DNA of 64,000 nt from Amycolatopsis umgeniensis (GCF_014205155.1 NZ_JACHMX010000001.1:434001-498000); one strand, 5' to 3'; positions 28,905-38,036 are shown, counted from the first letter of the stretch. Translations and numbers: made by a program. The notes: generated by a model not told the origin, from the sequence alone.

Positions 28905-29438
28905 TCAGAACAGGGATTCGTGGCCTTGCGCGGATTCGTGGATGGTCGAGAACCGCCCGTTGACGAAGCCGAGCGCGTCGCCGGAGCGGTAGTCGAATTC
29001 CCGCACCTCGCCGAGGAACAGGGTGTGGTCGCCGCCGTCGTAGGCGGCCCACGGCGTGCAGTCGAACCAGCTGAGGACGCCGCCGAGCCGTGGCGCGTGC
29101 TTGCCTTCGACCCACACCGGTGCGCCCTCGGGACTCGGACGGCCGGCGAAGTTCATCGCGAGCGCCTCTTGTTCCGCGCCGAGGACGTTGACCGCGAACG
29201 GGCGGCCTTCGAGCAGGTCGTGGCTCTTCACGGAGCGCTGGATCGAGACGAGCACGAGCGGCGGATCCATCGAGACCGCGGTGAAGGAGTTCACCGTCAG
29301 GCCGTGCCGTTTCGTGGCGGCGTCGAAGGTCACCACCGCGACACCGGTCGCGAAGCGGCCGAGACATCCCCGGAAGAACTGCGCGGGCGGCCGATACAGG
29401 TTCGAACCCGGCAGGAAACTGGTTTCGCGTGACATCAT
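28905..29438 (-). CDS. hpaC: Flavin reductase component of the 4-hydroxyphenylacetate monooxygenase
   Basis: 177 residues. Flavin reductase (FMN-binding split barrel) with FRGCLGRFATGVAVVTF, HGLTVNSFTAVSMDPPLVLVSI and FAVNVLGAEQEALAMNFAG. It reduces flavin with NAD(P)H for HpaB. Starts with ATGATG at 29438 behind AGGAA, so transcription must begin inside the palindromic operator region shared with the IclR gene. Order hpaC-hpaB is reversed from enteric bacteria. Confidence 0.9.
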   Translation of the reverse strand: MMSRETSFLPGSNLYRPPAQFFRGCLGRFATGVAVVTFDAATKRHGLTVNSFTAVSMDPPLVLVSIQRSVKSHDLLEGRPFAVNVLGAEQEALAMNFAGRPSPEGAPVWVEGKHAPRLGGVLSWFDCTPWAAYDGGDHTLFLGEVREFDYRSGDALGFVNGRFSTIHESAQGHESLF

Positions 29439-29448
29439 CGTCGGTTCC

Positions 29449-29499
29449 TGTTCTATAATCGAACAGCCAGTTCAACTATCGAAATGGATCGTATACGAT
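29449..29499. promoter_or_regulatory. Palindromic operators between hpaC and the IclR gene
   Basis: The 59-bp divergent gap holds three sites: TGTTCTATAATCGAACA (29449-29465, near-perfect palindrome), the related half-palindrome TTCAACTATCGAA (29471-29483), and ATCGTATACGAT (29488-29499, a perfect 12-bp palindrome overlapping the iclR ATG). The first two are evenly spaced and look like IclR-type sites controlling both directions; the third is echoed upstream of the rightward hpa operon. Confidence 0.6.
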
Positions 29500-30187
29500 G
29501 GCTTCGGACTCCCGCAAGACCGCGAGCACGTCCCAGACGCTCAGCCGCGGCATCCGCGTACTCGAAGTCCTTGCCGACGCCCAAGAAGCACTCAGCGTCG
29601 ACCGGATCGCCGAACGGCTCGGCGTACACCGGTCGATCGCGTACCGGCTCATCCGCACGCTCGAGGACCACGGGCTCATCACCCGGGAGCCCACCGGGAA
29701 GTTCGAGCTCGGCACGCGTCTGGCCGCGCTCGCGGCGGGGATCAAACACGATCTGCAGGCCGCCGCGCTGCCCGAACTCACCGCGGTCGCGAACGAACTC
29801 GGCATGACGTGTTTCGTGGCGGTGTTGGACCGCGAAGAATGCGTGACCCTGGTCAGCGTGGAACCCCGGCACGCCGTCGCGTCCGTGGCGCAGCGTCCGG
29901 GGTCCCGGCATCCGTTCACCGTCGGCGCCCCCGGCCGGGCGATCCTTTCCCAACTCCCGTCGGAGGACTGGCCGGACGGAATACGCGAAGTGGCCGCCCG
30001 CGGTTACGCGGACAGCCATGGCGAAGTGATCGAGAACCTCAGCGCGGTCGCGGTTCCGCTTCCCCTGCGCGGCCACAATCCCGCGGCGCTCTCGGTCGTC
30101 TATCTGTCCAGCACGCACACCCCCGCCGAGCTCGCGGAGCGGCTCAAGGCGGCGGCGAAGGCCGTCCGTGACGCTCTCGGCGGATGA
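29498..30187 (+). CDS. IclR-family regulator of the hpa genes
   Basis: 229 residues. N-terminal winged helix (TLSRGIRVLEVLADAQEALSVDRIAERLGVHRSIAYRLIRTLEDHGLI) and IclR effector domain with GSRHPFTVGAPGRAIL. Divergent from hpaCB and separated only by a palindrome-rich operator, so it very likely regulates 4-hydroxyphenylacetate hydroxylation, with the aromatic acid as probable effector. The 3' end forms the left arm of a bidirectional terminator. Confidence 0.88.
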   Translation: MASDSRKTASTSQTLSRGIRVLEVLADAQEALSVDRIAERLGVHRSIAYRLIRTLEDHGLITREPTGKFELGTRLAALAAGIKHDLQAAALPELTAVANELGMTCFVAVLDREECVTLVSVEPRHAVASVAQRPGSRHPFTVGAPGRAILSQLPSEDWPDGIREVAARGYADSHGEVIENLSAVAVPLPLRGHNPAALSVVYLSSTHTPAELAERLKAAAKAVRDALGG

Positions 30188-30201
30188 GCGTCACGGACGG
30201 C
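30161..30201. terminator. Bidirectional terminator
   Basis: GCCGTCCGTGACGCT (30161-30175) pairs exactly with 30187-30201 around an 11-base loop. The left arm is within the last iclR codons, and the structure faces the end of the convergent MHS permease gene at 30206. Confidence 0.75.
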
Positions 30202-30205
30202 GAGA

Positions 30206-31579
30206 CTATTTACCGAAACGGAGCGGGCTCACCGCCTGATCGGCTTCGTGGTCCGGGCCGAGCGGAATCCCGGACCGGTCACGCAACAGCAGGGTGGCGA
30301 TGAGGCCGACGACCGTCATCCCCGCCAGGTAGACGGCCACGGACAACGACGTGCCGGTCGCCCCGACCAGCGCGGTGGCGATCGTCGGCGCGAACGCGCC
30401 ACCGAGGATCGCGCCGAGCGCGTACGAGATCGAGACGCCGGAGAACCGGATCGACGCGGGGAACAGTTCCGCGTAGAACGCCGCCTGCTGGCCGTAGGTG
30501 AAGCCGAGTCCGACGCTGAGGATGATCAACCCCAGCGCCAACAAGACGACGTTCCCGGTGTCCACCAAGGGAAAGAGGGCCGCGACGCCGGCGAGTTGCG
30601 CGATCCAGCCCACCACGTAGGTACGCCGCCTGCCGATCCGGTCGGACACCGCGCCCGCCGCCCATGTCGAGATCAGCCAGGTCGCGGCCGACGCGGTCAC
30701 CGCCCACAGCACCGGACCGCGGTCGAGTCCGATCGGGCCCTTGGGGTTGGTCGCGTAGTTCTGGATGTAGCCACCGGTGGTCATGTAGCCGACGGCGTTG
30801 TTGCCCGCGAACACCAGCGCGGCCACCAGGACCAGCGCGGTGTGCTTGCGGAACAGCTGGATGATCGGCGTCCGGGTCCGCTCACGGCGTTCGGCGATCT
30901 CGCGGAAGACCGGGCTCTCCTCGACGCGGCGCCGGACGTAGTGCCCGACCAGGATCAGCCCGACGCTGAGCAGGAACGGGATCCGCCAGCCCCAGTCGAG
31001 GAACGCCTGCCCGGGGACGAGCAAGCTGGTCAGCGCCAGAACGCCGGAAGCCAGCAGGAGGCCGAGCGGGACGCCGATCTGCGGTGAAGCGCCGAAGAGT
31101 CCCCGCCGGTTCGGCGGGGCGTGCTCGACGGCCATCAGCACGGCGCCGCCCCATTCGCCACCGGCGGAAATGCCCTGCAGGATCCGCAACAGGATCAGCA
31201 GAACCGGCGCGAGGACACCGATCTGGCCGAAGGTCGGGAGCACGCCGATCAGCGTGGTCGCGGCGCCCATCAGGATCAGGGTGAGCACCAGGACGACGCG
31301 GCGGCCGTACTTGTCGCCGAAGTGCCCGGCGAGGAAGGCGCCGAGCGGGCGGAACAGGAAGCTCACGCCCACGGTGGCGAAGGAGACGAGGGTGCTGTTC
31401 GCCCCGAGGCCCGAGAAGAACAGCTTGCCGAAGACGAGACCTGCCGCGGACGCGTAAACGAAGAAGTCGTACCACTCCACGGTGGTTCCGACGACGGTCG
31501 CGAAAGCGACCCTGCGCCGGTCGGAGGACGGTGGGGCGGTCCGGCCGGACGTGCGTTCATCCTGCGCTGGATTCGACAC
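30206..31579 (-). CDS. MHS-family (MFS) aromatic-acid/H+ symporter
   Basis: 457 residues from GTG 31579 with AAAGGAG; a longer frame is rejected because it runs through the promoter region. Twelve hydrophobic segments, with the metabolite:H+ symporter marks ATVVGTTVEWYDFFVYASAA at the N-terminus, FGDKYGRR in loop 2-3 and SDRIGRRRTYV in loop 8-9. Position between iclR and the ring-cleavage operon suggests uptake of 4-hydroxyphenylacetate or a related aromatic acid. Divergent from the FAH-RraA gene. Confidence 0.88.
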   Translation of the reverse strand: MSNPAQDERTSGRTAPPSSDRRRVAFATVVGTTVEWYDFFVYASAAGLVFGKLFFSGLGANSTLVSFATVGVSFLFRPLGAFLAGHFGDKYGRRVVLVLTLILMGAATTLIGVLPTFGQIGVLAPVLLILLRILQGISAGGEWGGAVLMAVEHAPPNRRGLFGASPQIGVPLGLLLASGVLALTSLLVPGQAFLDWGWRIPFLLSVGLILVGHYVRRRVEESPVFREIAERRERTRTPIIQLFRKHTALVLVAALVFAGNNAVGYMTTGGYIQNYATNPKGPIGLDRGPVLWAVTASAATWLISTWAAGAVSDRIGRRRTYVVGWIAQLAGVAALFPLVDTGNVVLLALGLIILSVGLGFTYGQQAAFYAELFPASIRFSGVSISYALGAILGGAFAPTIATALVGATGTSLSVAVYLAGMTVVGLIATLLLRDRSGIPLGPDHEADQAVSPLRFGK

Positions 31580-31678
31580 ATTGGCTCCTTTGACGTAGGC
31601 CTGACGCGAGTGGCGGCCCGCTGAGATCCCGGGCGAGGCGAAGGCCACTCGGTGACCGCCTTGCCACTGTGGCACAGA

Positions 31679-31699
31679 ATCATATACGTTATTAGATAC
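31679..31699. promoter_or_regulatory. Candidate operator upstream of the ring-cleavage operon
   Basis: ATCATATACGTT (31679-31690) differs at two positions from the perfect palindrome ATCGTATACGAT at the iclR start, and a direct ATACG repeat follows after 7 bases (to 31699). It lies 30-50 bp before the FAH-RraA start, in the divergent gap with the MHS gene. Either IclR or the GntR encoded within the operon could bind. Confidence 0.45.
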
Positions 31700-31728
31700 G
31701 AAGCAAGGGTCGAGGGATTCAGGGAAAC

Positions 31729-33213
31729 ATGGACACTTACGAGGCAACGGCGCCATCAGGACGCGGGTCCGGTCCGCTGGGTACCCGGCCGGGCAAGATC
31801 ATCGCCGTCCATCTCAGCTACGCGTCACGGGCAGAACAGCGCGGACGGCGTCCGGCGAACCCGTCGTACTTCTTCAAGCCGTCGAGCTCGATCGGCACGT
31901 CCGGTGGCACGGTCGAACGTCCGGCCGGAACCGAATTGCTGGCCTTCGAGGGCGAGATCGCGCTGGTCATCGGCACCACGGCCCGCTGGGTCAAACCGGA
32001 CAGGGCGTGGGATCACGTCGCCGCCGTCACCGCCGCGAACGACTTCGGCCTCTACGATCTGCGCACCGCGGACAAGGGCTCCAACGTCCGGTCCAAGGGC
32101 GGCGACGGCTACACCCCGCTCGGCCCCGGCCTCATCGACGCGCGCGACGTCGACCCCTCCGCCCTGCGCGTGCGCACCTGGGTGAACGGCGACCTCGTGC
32201 AGGAGGACACGACGGCCGGGCTGATCTTCCCGTTGCGGCAGTTCGTTTCCGACCTCTCCCAGCACTTCACGCTCGAACCCGGCGACGTCATCCTCACCGG
32301 GACCCCCGCCGGCTCCACCGTGGTCTCCCCCGGTGACGTCGTCGTGGTCGAGGTGGACGTCCCCGGCACCTCCGCCAGCAGCGGACGGCTCCACACCACC
32401 GTCTCCCAGGGGATCCGGTCCTTTTCGGACATCGGCAGCCTGCCCGAGGTCGACGACAAGCAGCGCGCCGAGGCCTGGGGCACTCCCTCGGACGAGCCGG
32501 TCGCAGAGGACGCTCCCGCTCTCGACGAAGGGCTTCGCGCCAAACTCCTGCGCGCGCCGGTCGCCGGTTTGTCCGCCCAGTTGCGCAAGCGCGGGCTGAA
32601 CAACGTCGCGATCGACGGCGTACGCCCCAATCTGCCGGGCTCGAAGATCGTCGGTACGGCGAGGACCTTGCGCTTCGTCCCGAACCGCGAAGACCTCTTC
32701 AAATCCCACGGCGGCGGCTACAACGCGCAGAAACGCCTCTTCGACTCCGTCGGCACCGGCGAGGTGATCGTCATCGAAGCCCGGGGCGACCGGGGTTCCG
32801 GAACGCTCGGGGACATCCTGGCGCTGCGGGCGCGGTACCTCGGCGCGGCCGGGGTGGTCACCGACGGCGGGATCCGCGACTTCGAGGCCGTCGCCGAGAC
32901 CGGTCTTCCGGTGTTCTCCCAGGGCCCGCATCCGGCGGTCCTCGGCCGCAAGCACGTGCCGTGGGACACCGACGTCGCGGTCGCCTGCGGCGGGGCCACC
33001 GTACTGCCCGGCGACATCATCGTCGGCGACGACGACGGGGTGGTCGTCATCCCGCCGTCGCTGGCCGAAGAGATCGTCGACGCGACACTCGTCCAGGAGG
33101 ACGAGGACGCCTGGATCGCCGAGCAGGTCGCCAAGGGCCGCCCGATCGAGGGGCTCTTCCCGCTGAACCCGTTGTGGCGGGAAAGGTATGAGGCATGGCA
33201 GAAGAAGCAGTGA
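31729..33213 (+). CDS. Fusion of fumarylacetoacetate-hydrolase domain and RraA-like aldolase domain
   Basis: 494 residues. Residues 22-235 are an FAH-type domain with metal ligands Glu74 and Glu76 (FEGEIALVIG), Asp105 (NDFGLYD) and ILTGTPAG at 188-195, matching the HpaG decarboxylase/isomerase and hydroxymuconate family. Residues 265-480 are an RraA/HMG-aldolase-like domain with G361-D362, DGGIRD at 379-384 (Arg383, Asp384), a divalent-metal pyruvate aldolase/decarboxylase site. First gene of the ring-cleavage operon. The fusion probably handles isomerisation and decarboxylation of 5-carboxymethyl-2-hydroxymuconate; which half does which step is inference. It overlaps the GntR gene by 19 bp. 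Confidence 0.85.
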   Translation: MDTYEATAPSGRGSGPLGTRPGKIIAVHLSYASRAEQRGRRPANPSYFFKPSSSIGTSGGTVERPAGTELLAFEGEIALVIGTTARWVKPDRAWDHVAAVTAANDFGLYDLRTADKGSNVRSKGGDGYTPLGPGLIDARDVDPSALRVRTWVNGDLVQEDTTAGLIFPLRQFVSDLSQHFTLEPGDVILTGTPAGSTVVSPGDVVVVEVDVPGTSASSGRLHTTVSQGIRSFSDIGSLPEVDDKQRAEAWGTPSDEPVAEDAPALDEGLRAKLLRAPVAGLSAQLRKRGLNNVAIDGVRPNLPGSKIVGTARTLRFVPNREDLFKSHGGGYNAQKRLFDSVGTGEVIVIEARGDRGSGTLGDILALRARYLGAAGVVTDGGIRDFEAVAETGLPVFSQGPHPAVLGRKHVPWDTDVAVACGGATVLPGDIIVGDDDGVVVIPPSLAEEIVDATLVQEDEDAWIAEQVAKGRPIEGLFPLNPLWRERYEAWQKKQ

Positions 33214-33866
33214 AGACGGCCAGCAAGTCCGAACTCGCCTACGAGTGGCTGCGTGAGCGGATCGCCCGGCACGAGTACGGACCCGGCTACCGGCTCGTCC
33301 TCGCCGAGATCGCCGGCGCGCTCGACATGAGCGTCGTGCCGGTGCGCGAGGCGATCCGGCGGCTGGAGGCCGAACGGCTGGTGACCTTCGAGCGCAACGT
33401 CGGCGCGCGCGTGGCGATGGTGGACCAGAACGAATACGTCCACGCCATGCAGACCCTCGGCGTGGTCGAGGGCGTCGCCACCGCGCTGTCCGCGCCGGGA
33501 CTGTCCGAAGAGGACATCGCGAAGGCACGCAGGGTGAACGAGCGGATGATCGCCCTGCTCGACCACTTCGACGCGCACGAGTTCACCGCGCTGAACCAGC
33601 AGTTCCACTCGCTGCTCTTCGCATGCTGCCCCAACCCCCAGATCCTCGAGCTCGTGCACCAAGGCTGGACGCGGCTGTCCGGACTGCGCGACTCGACGTT
33701 CGCCTTCGTGCCCGACCGCGCGCACCGGTCGGTCGAAGAGCACGAACAGATCCTCCGGCTGATCTCCGAGAAGGCCGACCCGCTCGACATCGAATTCGCC
33801 GCGCGCAATCACCGCTGGGCCACCATGCAGGCCTTTTTGGACGCTCGAGAGCGCGCGAACCGCTGA
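33195..33866 (+). CDS. GntR-family (FadR/FCD) regulator in the hpa operon
   Basis: 223 residues. Winged helix (SELAYEWLRERIARHEYGPGYRLVLAEIAGALDMSVVPVREAIRRLEAERLV) and a helical FCD effector domain with metal-type histidines (FHSLLF, EEHEQIL, NHRW). Sits between two catabolic genes, overlapping the first and 13 bp before hpaE, so it is probably an autoregulated local repressor. Together with IclR it gives the pathway two dedicated regulators. Confidence 0.88.
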   Translation: MAEEAVKTASKSELAYEWLRERIARHEYGPGYRLVLAEIAGALDMSVVPVREAIRRLEAERLVTFERNVGARVAMVDQNEYVHAMQTLGVVEGVATALSAPGLSEEDIAKARRVNERMIALLDHFDAHEFTALNQQFHSLLFACCPNPQILELVHQGWTRLSGLRDSTFAFVPDRAHRSVEEHEQILRLISEKADPLDIEFAARNHRWATMQAFLDARERANR

Positions 33867-33879
33867 CTGAGGAGGACTT

Positions 33880-35385
33880 TTGACCACCACGACTCCCCGG
33901 CCGATCCCGGACGGTGTCCCGGAGCGGATCCGGCACTACATCGGCGGCGAGCTCGTCGATTCGGCCGACGGCGCCGTTTTCGACGTGCTCGACCCGGTGA
34001 CCAACGAGGTCTACGTGCGGGCCGCGGCGGGGAAGAAGGCCGATATCGATCGCGCCGTCGCCGCCGCGCGGAAGGCGTTCACCGAGGGGCCGTGGCCGAA
34101 GCTGCTGCCGCGCGAACGGTCGCGGGTGCTCAACCGCATCGCCGATCTCGTCGAATCGCGGGACAAGCGGCTGGCCGCGCTGGAGAGTTTCGATTCGGGC
34201 CTGCCGATCTCGCAGGCGCTGGGCCAGGCCCGCCGGGCGGCCGAGAACTTCCGGTTCTTCGCCGATCTGATCGTCGCGCAGGCCGACGACACCTACAAGG
34301 TGCCCGGCCGCCAGATCAACTACGTCAACCGCAAGCCGATCGGTGTCGCCGGGCTGATCACGCCGTGGAACACACCGTTCATGCTGGAATCGTGGAAACT
34401 CGCCCCCGCGCTGGCGACCGGTAACACCGTCGTGCTCAAGCCCGCCGAGTTCACCCCGCTTTCGGCGTCGCTGTGGGCCGAGATCTTCGAAGAGGCCGGG
34501 CTTCCGCCGGGTGTTTTCAACCTGGTCAACGGTTTCGGCGAGGACGCGGGCGACGCGCTGGTGAAGCATCCGGACGTCCCGCTGATCTCGTTCACCGGCG
34601 AGAGCGGCACCGGGAGCCTGATCTTCGGGAACGCGGCACCGTTCCTCAAGGGACTGTCGATGGAACTGGGCGGCAAGTCTCCCGCCATCGTCTTCGCCGA
34701 CGCCGACCTGGAGACCGCGATCGACGCGACGATCTTCGGCGTGTTCTCGCTCAACGGCGAACGCTGCACCGCGGGCAGCCGGATCCTGGTCGAGCGCGCG
34801 ATCTACGACGAGTTCGTCGAGCGCTACGCCGCTCAGGCCAAACGCGTCGTGGTGGGCGACCCGAGCGACCCCGCGACCGAGGTCGGCGCGCTGGTGCATC
34901 CCGAGCACTACGAAAAGGTCATGAAGTACATCGAGATCGGGAAGACCGAAGGCAGGCTGGTCGCAGGCGGCGGCCGCCCGGACGGCTTCCCGACCGGGAA
35001 CTACGTGGCGCCGACGGTGTTCGCCGACGTCAAACCGGACGCCCGCATCTTCCAGGAGGAGATCTTCGGCCCGGTCGTCGCGATCACGCCGTTCGACAGC
35101 GAGGAAGAGGCGCTCGAGCTCGCGAACAACACGAAGTACGGGCTCGCGGCCTACGTCTGGACCAACGATCTCAAGCGGGCGCACAACTTCGCGCAGTCCG
35201 TCGAGGCCGGGATGGTGTGGCTCAACTCGAACAACGTCCGCGATCTGCGCACGCCCTTCGGCGGGGTCAAGGCGTCCGGGCTCGGGCACGAGGGCGGCTA
35301 CCGCTCGATCGACTTCTACACCGACCAGCAGGCGGTGCACATCAATCTCGGCGAGGTGCACAACCCCGCCTTCGGCAAAGGATGA
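33880..35385 (+). CDS. hpaE: 5-carboxymethyl-2-hydroxymuconate semialdehyde dehydrogenase
   Basis: 501 residues from TTG 33880, directly after GAGGAGG. NAD-dependent aldehyde dehydrogenase with catalytic Cys296 (GERCTAGS) and general base Glu262 (MELGGKSP); NAD-site motif PWNTPF at 162-167. Context with hpaD and hpaH assigns it to oxidation of the ring-cleavage semialdehyde. Four bases separate its stop from the hpaD start. Confidence 0.93.
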   Translation: MTTTTPRPIPDGVPERIRHYIGGELVDSADGAVFDVLDPVTNEVYVRAAAGKKADIDRAVAAARKAFTEGPWPKLLPRERSRVLNRIADLVESRDKRLAALESFDSGLPISQALGQARRAAENFRFFADLIVAQADDTYKVPGRQINYVNRKPIGVAGLITPWNTPFMLESWKLAPALATGNTVVLKPAEFTPLSASLWAEIFEEAGLPPGVFNLVNGFGEDAGDALVKHPDVPLISFTGESGTGSLIFGNAAPFLKGLSMELGGKSPAIVFADADLETAIDATIFGVFSLNGERCTAGSRILVERAIYDEFVERYAAQAKRVVVGDPSDPATEVGALVHPEHYEKVMKYIEIGKTEGRLVAGGGRPDGFPTGNYVAPTVFADVKPDARIFQEEIFGPVVAITPFDSEEEALELANNTKYGLAAYVWTNDLKRAHNFAQSVEAGMVWLNSNNVRDLRTPFGGVKASGLGHEGGYRSIDFYTDQQAVHINLGEVHNPAFGKG

Positions 35386-35389
35386 TGCC

Positions 35390-36484
35390 ATGACCACGAT
35401 CCCCACGCCGTCGTCGCCACCGCCGGACGTCCTGCGCTGCGCGTACATGGAACTCGTCGTCACCGATCTGGCGCGTTCGCGCGCGTTCTACGCCGACGTC
35501 CTCGGCCTGACGGTGACCGAAGAGGACGACACCACGGTCAGCCTCCGCACGATCGACGAGTTCATCCACCACAACCTCGTGCTGCGCCAAGGCCCGGTCG
35601 CCGCTGTCGCCGCCTTCTCGTACCGCGTCCGGTCTCCGGAGGATCTGGACAAGGCCGTCGCGTTCTACACGGAGCTGGGCTGCCGGGTCGAGCGCCGCGA
35701 GGACGGGTACACGAAGGGCATCGGCGACTCGGTGCGCGTGCAGGACCCGCTCGGCTTCCCGATCGAGTTCTTCCACGACGTGCAGCACGTCGAGCGGCTC
35801 GGCTGGCGCTACGACCTGCACCTGCCCGGCGCGCTGGTGCGGCTCGACCACTTCAACCAGGTCACCCCGGACGTCCCGCTCGCGGTGAAGCATATGGAAG
35901 ACCTCAACTTCCGTGTCACCGAGGACATCCAGGACGATCAGGGCGTCACCTACGCGGCCTGGATGCGCCGCAAGCCGACCGTGCACGACACCGCGATGAC
36001 CGGCGGCGACGGGCCGCGGATGCACCACGTCGCTTTCGCCACGCACGAGAAGCACAACATCCTGTCCATTTGCGACAAACTCGGTTCGCTGCGGATGTCG
36101 GACCACATCGAACGCGGTCCCGGCAGGCACGGCGTCTCGAACGCGTTCTACCTGTATCTGCGTGACCCGGACGGGCACCGCGTCGAGATCTACACGCAGG
36201 ACTACTACACCGGCGACCCCGACAACCCGGTCGTCACCTGGGACGTGCACGACAACCAGCGCCGTGACTGGTGGGGGACCCCGGTCGTCCCGTCGTGGTA
36301 CACCGACGCGTCCCTCGTGCTCGACCTCGACGGCAAGCCGCAGCCGGTGGTCGCGAGGACCGAGGAGAGCGAGCTGGAGGTCACCATCGGGGCCGACGGC
36401 TTCTCCTACACCCGCAAGGGTGACGACGACGGAGAACTGCCCGCCTGGAAACAGGGCGAGTACAAACTCGGCAACCAGCTCTGA
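35390..36484 (+). CDS. hpaD: Homoprotocatechuate 2,3-dioxygenase
   Basis: 364 residues. Type I extradiol dioxygenase of the Brevibacterium fuscum HPCD type. The metal ligands fall at His154 (RLDHFNQ), His213 (RMHHVAF) and Glu266 (HRVEIYT), one residue offset from the characterised enzyme (155/214/267); second-sphere His199 and Tyr256 are also kept. The long C-terminal lid (KQGEYKLGNQL end) is present. Opens homoprotocatechuate next to the hydroxyls to the yellow semialdehyde. Uses Fe(II), possibly Mn(II). Confidence 0.95.
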   Translation: MTTIPTPSSPPPDVLRCAYMELVVTDLARSRAFYADVLGLTVTEEDDTTVSLRTIDEFIHHNLVLRQGPVAAVAAFSYRVRSPEDLDKAVAFYTELGCRVERREDGYTKGIGDSVRVQDPLGFPIEFFHDVQHVERLGWRYDLHLPGALVRLDHFNQVTPDVPLAVKHMEDLNFRVTEDIQDDQGVTYAAWMRRKPTVHDTAMTGGDGPRMHHVAFATHEKHNILSICDKLGSLRMSDHIERGPGRHGVSNAFYLYLRDPDGHRVEIYTQDYYTGDPDNPVVTWDVHDNQRRDWWGTPVVPSWYTDASLVLDLDGKPQPVVARTEESELEVTIGADGFSYTRKGDDDGELPAWKQGEYKLGNQL

Positions 36485-36493
36485 GGCGGGATC

Positions 36494-37279
36494 ATGCTCG
36501 AACAGGAAACGATCACCGCGATCGCCGATGAACTGGCGGCCGCGGAAGAGGCGCGGGCAACGATCCCGCTGCTGACGACGCGCTACCCGGACATGACCGT
36601 CGAGGACTCGTACGCCGTGCAGAACGAATGGCGGCGCCGGGGCATCGCGTCGGGGCGCCGCCCGGTCGGCCGCAAGATCGGGCTCACCTCGAAGGTCATG
36701 CAGGCCGCCACCGGGATCACCGAACCCGACTACGGCGCCATTTTCGCGGACATGGTGTTCGAAAACGGTTCCGTGATCGAGCACAGCCGGTTCTCGAACG
36801 TGCGCATCGAAGTCGAGCTGGCCTTCGTGCTCAAGGACACCCTCACCGGACCGGACGCCACGGTGTTCGACGTCCTGCGCGCGACCGAGTACGTCGTACC
36901 CGCACTGGAGATCCTGTCCTCACGCATCGAAATGACGGGCCGGACGATCGTGGACACGATCAGCGACAACGCGGCCATGGGCGGCATGGTCTACGGCGGC
37001 AACCCGGTCGCCGTGGACGCCGTGGACCTACGGTGGGTTTCGGCGCTGTTGTACCGCAACGAAACCATCGAAGAATCCGGGGTCGCCGCCGCGGTGCTGA
37101 ACCATCCGGCGAACGGTGTCGCCTGGCTGGCGAACAAACTCGCGCAACACGGCGACAAACTGGAGCCCGGCGACATCGTGCTCGCCGGGTCGTTCACCCG
37201 GCCGATGTGGGTGCACCCCGGCGACACCGTGACAGCCGACTACCGGGACCTGGGGGCGATCACATGCCGCTTCGTCTAG
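36494..37279 (+). CDS. hpaH: 2-oxo-hept-4-ene-1,7-dioate hydratase
   Basis: 261 residues. FAH-superfamily hydratase with GRKIGLTSKVMQAATGI, YGAIFADMVFENG, RIEVELAFVL (metal Glu residues) and GDIVLAGSFTRPMWVHPGDTV. Adds water to 2-oxo-hept-4-ene-dioate to give 4-hydroxy-2-oxoheptanedioate for HpaI. Starts 9 bp after hpaD and overlaps hpaI by 16 bp. Confidence 0.93.
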   Translation: MLEQETITAIADELAAAEEARATIPLLTTRYPDMTVEDSYAVQNEWRRRGIASGRRPVGRKIGLTSKVMQAATGITEPDYGAIFADMVFENGSVIEHSRFSNVRIEVELAFVLKDTLTGPDATVFDVLRATEYVVPALEILSSRIEMTGRTIVDTISDNAAMGGMVYGGNPVAVDAVDLRWVSALLYRNETIEESGVAAAVLNHPANGVAWLANKLAQHGDKLEPGDIVLAGSFTRPMWVHPGDTVTADYRDLGAITCRFV

Positions 37280-38031
37280 CGCCGACGTTCCGGGAGCAGC
37301 TGGGCACTCGGCCACTGATCGGCATGTGGGTGACGTCGGGAAGCCCGGTCGTCGCGGAGATCTGCGCGGGTTCCGGACTCGACTGGCTGCTCATCGACAC
37401 CGAGCACTCCCCCGCCGGGCTGGAAACGGTGCAATCGTTGCTGCAGACGATCGCCGCGTATCCCATCACGCCGGTGGTGCGCGCCCCGTCCGGTGACACT
37501 GTCGCGCTGAAGCAGCTGCTCGACCTGGGCGCGCAGAACCTGCTCGTGCCCATGGTCGACAGCGCCGAGGAAGCGGAGGCCGTCGTACAGGCAGTCCGCT
37601 ATCCGCCGCGAGGCGTGCGTGGTGTCGGCAGTGCCCTCTCCCGGTCCGCGCGCTGGAACCGGGTCGAGGACTACCTCACGAAGGCCGACGAATTCACGTC
37701 GCTGTACGTCCAGATCGAGTCGACGGCGGGTGTCGCGGCCGCCGCCGAAATCGCCGCTGTCGACGGCGTCGACGGCGTGTTCGTCGGGCCGTCCGATCTG
37801 GCCGCCTCGATGGGCCTGCTCGGACAGCAGACGCACGCCGACGTCACGGCGGCCGTCCTTGGCACGTTCGAGGCCGTGCGGGCACAGGGAAAGCCTGTCG
37901 GCGTCAACGCCTTCGACCCCGCGCAGGCTCAGCGGTACCTCGACGCCGGTGCTTCGTTCGTCCTGGTCGGCGCGGATGTTTCCTTGCTGGCGCAGGGTTC
38001 GGAGGCGCTCGCGCGGCGGCATTCGGTCTGA
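37264..38031 (+). CDS. hpaI: 4-hydroxy-2-oxoheptanedioate aldolase
   Basis: 255 residues. HpcH/HpaI class II aldolase: GMWVTSGSPVVAEICAGSGLDWLLIDTEHSP at the N-terminus, catalytic metal site VQIES...VFVGPSDLAASMG. Cleaves the hydrated product to pyruvate and succinate semialdehyde. Last gene of the operon; a long perfect hairpin follows 5 bp after the stop. Confidence 0.94.
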   Translation: MPLRLAPTFREQLGTRPLIGMWVTSGSPVVAEICAGSGLDWLLIDTEHSPAGLETVQSLLQTIAAYPITPVVRAPSGDTVALKQLLDLGAQNLLVPMVDSAEEAEAVVQAVRYPPRGVRGVGSALSRSARWNRVEDYLTKADEFTSLYVQIESTAGVAAAAEIAAVDGVDGVFVGPSDLAASMGLLGQQTHADVTAAVLGTFEAVRAQGKPVGVNAFDPAQAQRYLDAGASFVLVGADVSLLAQGSEALARRHSV

Positions 38032-38036
38032 GTCCG

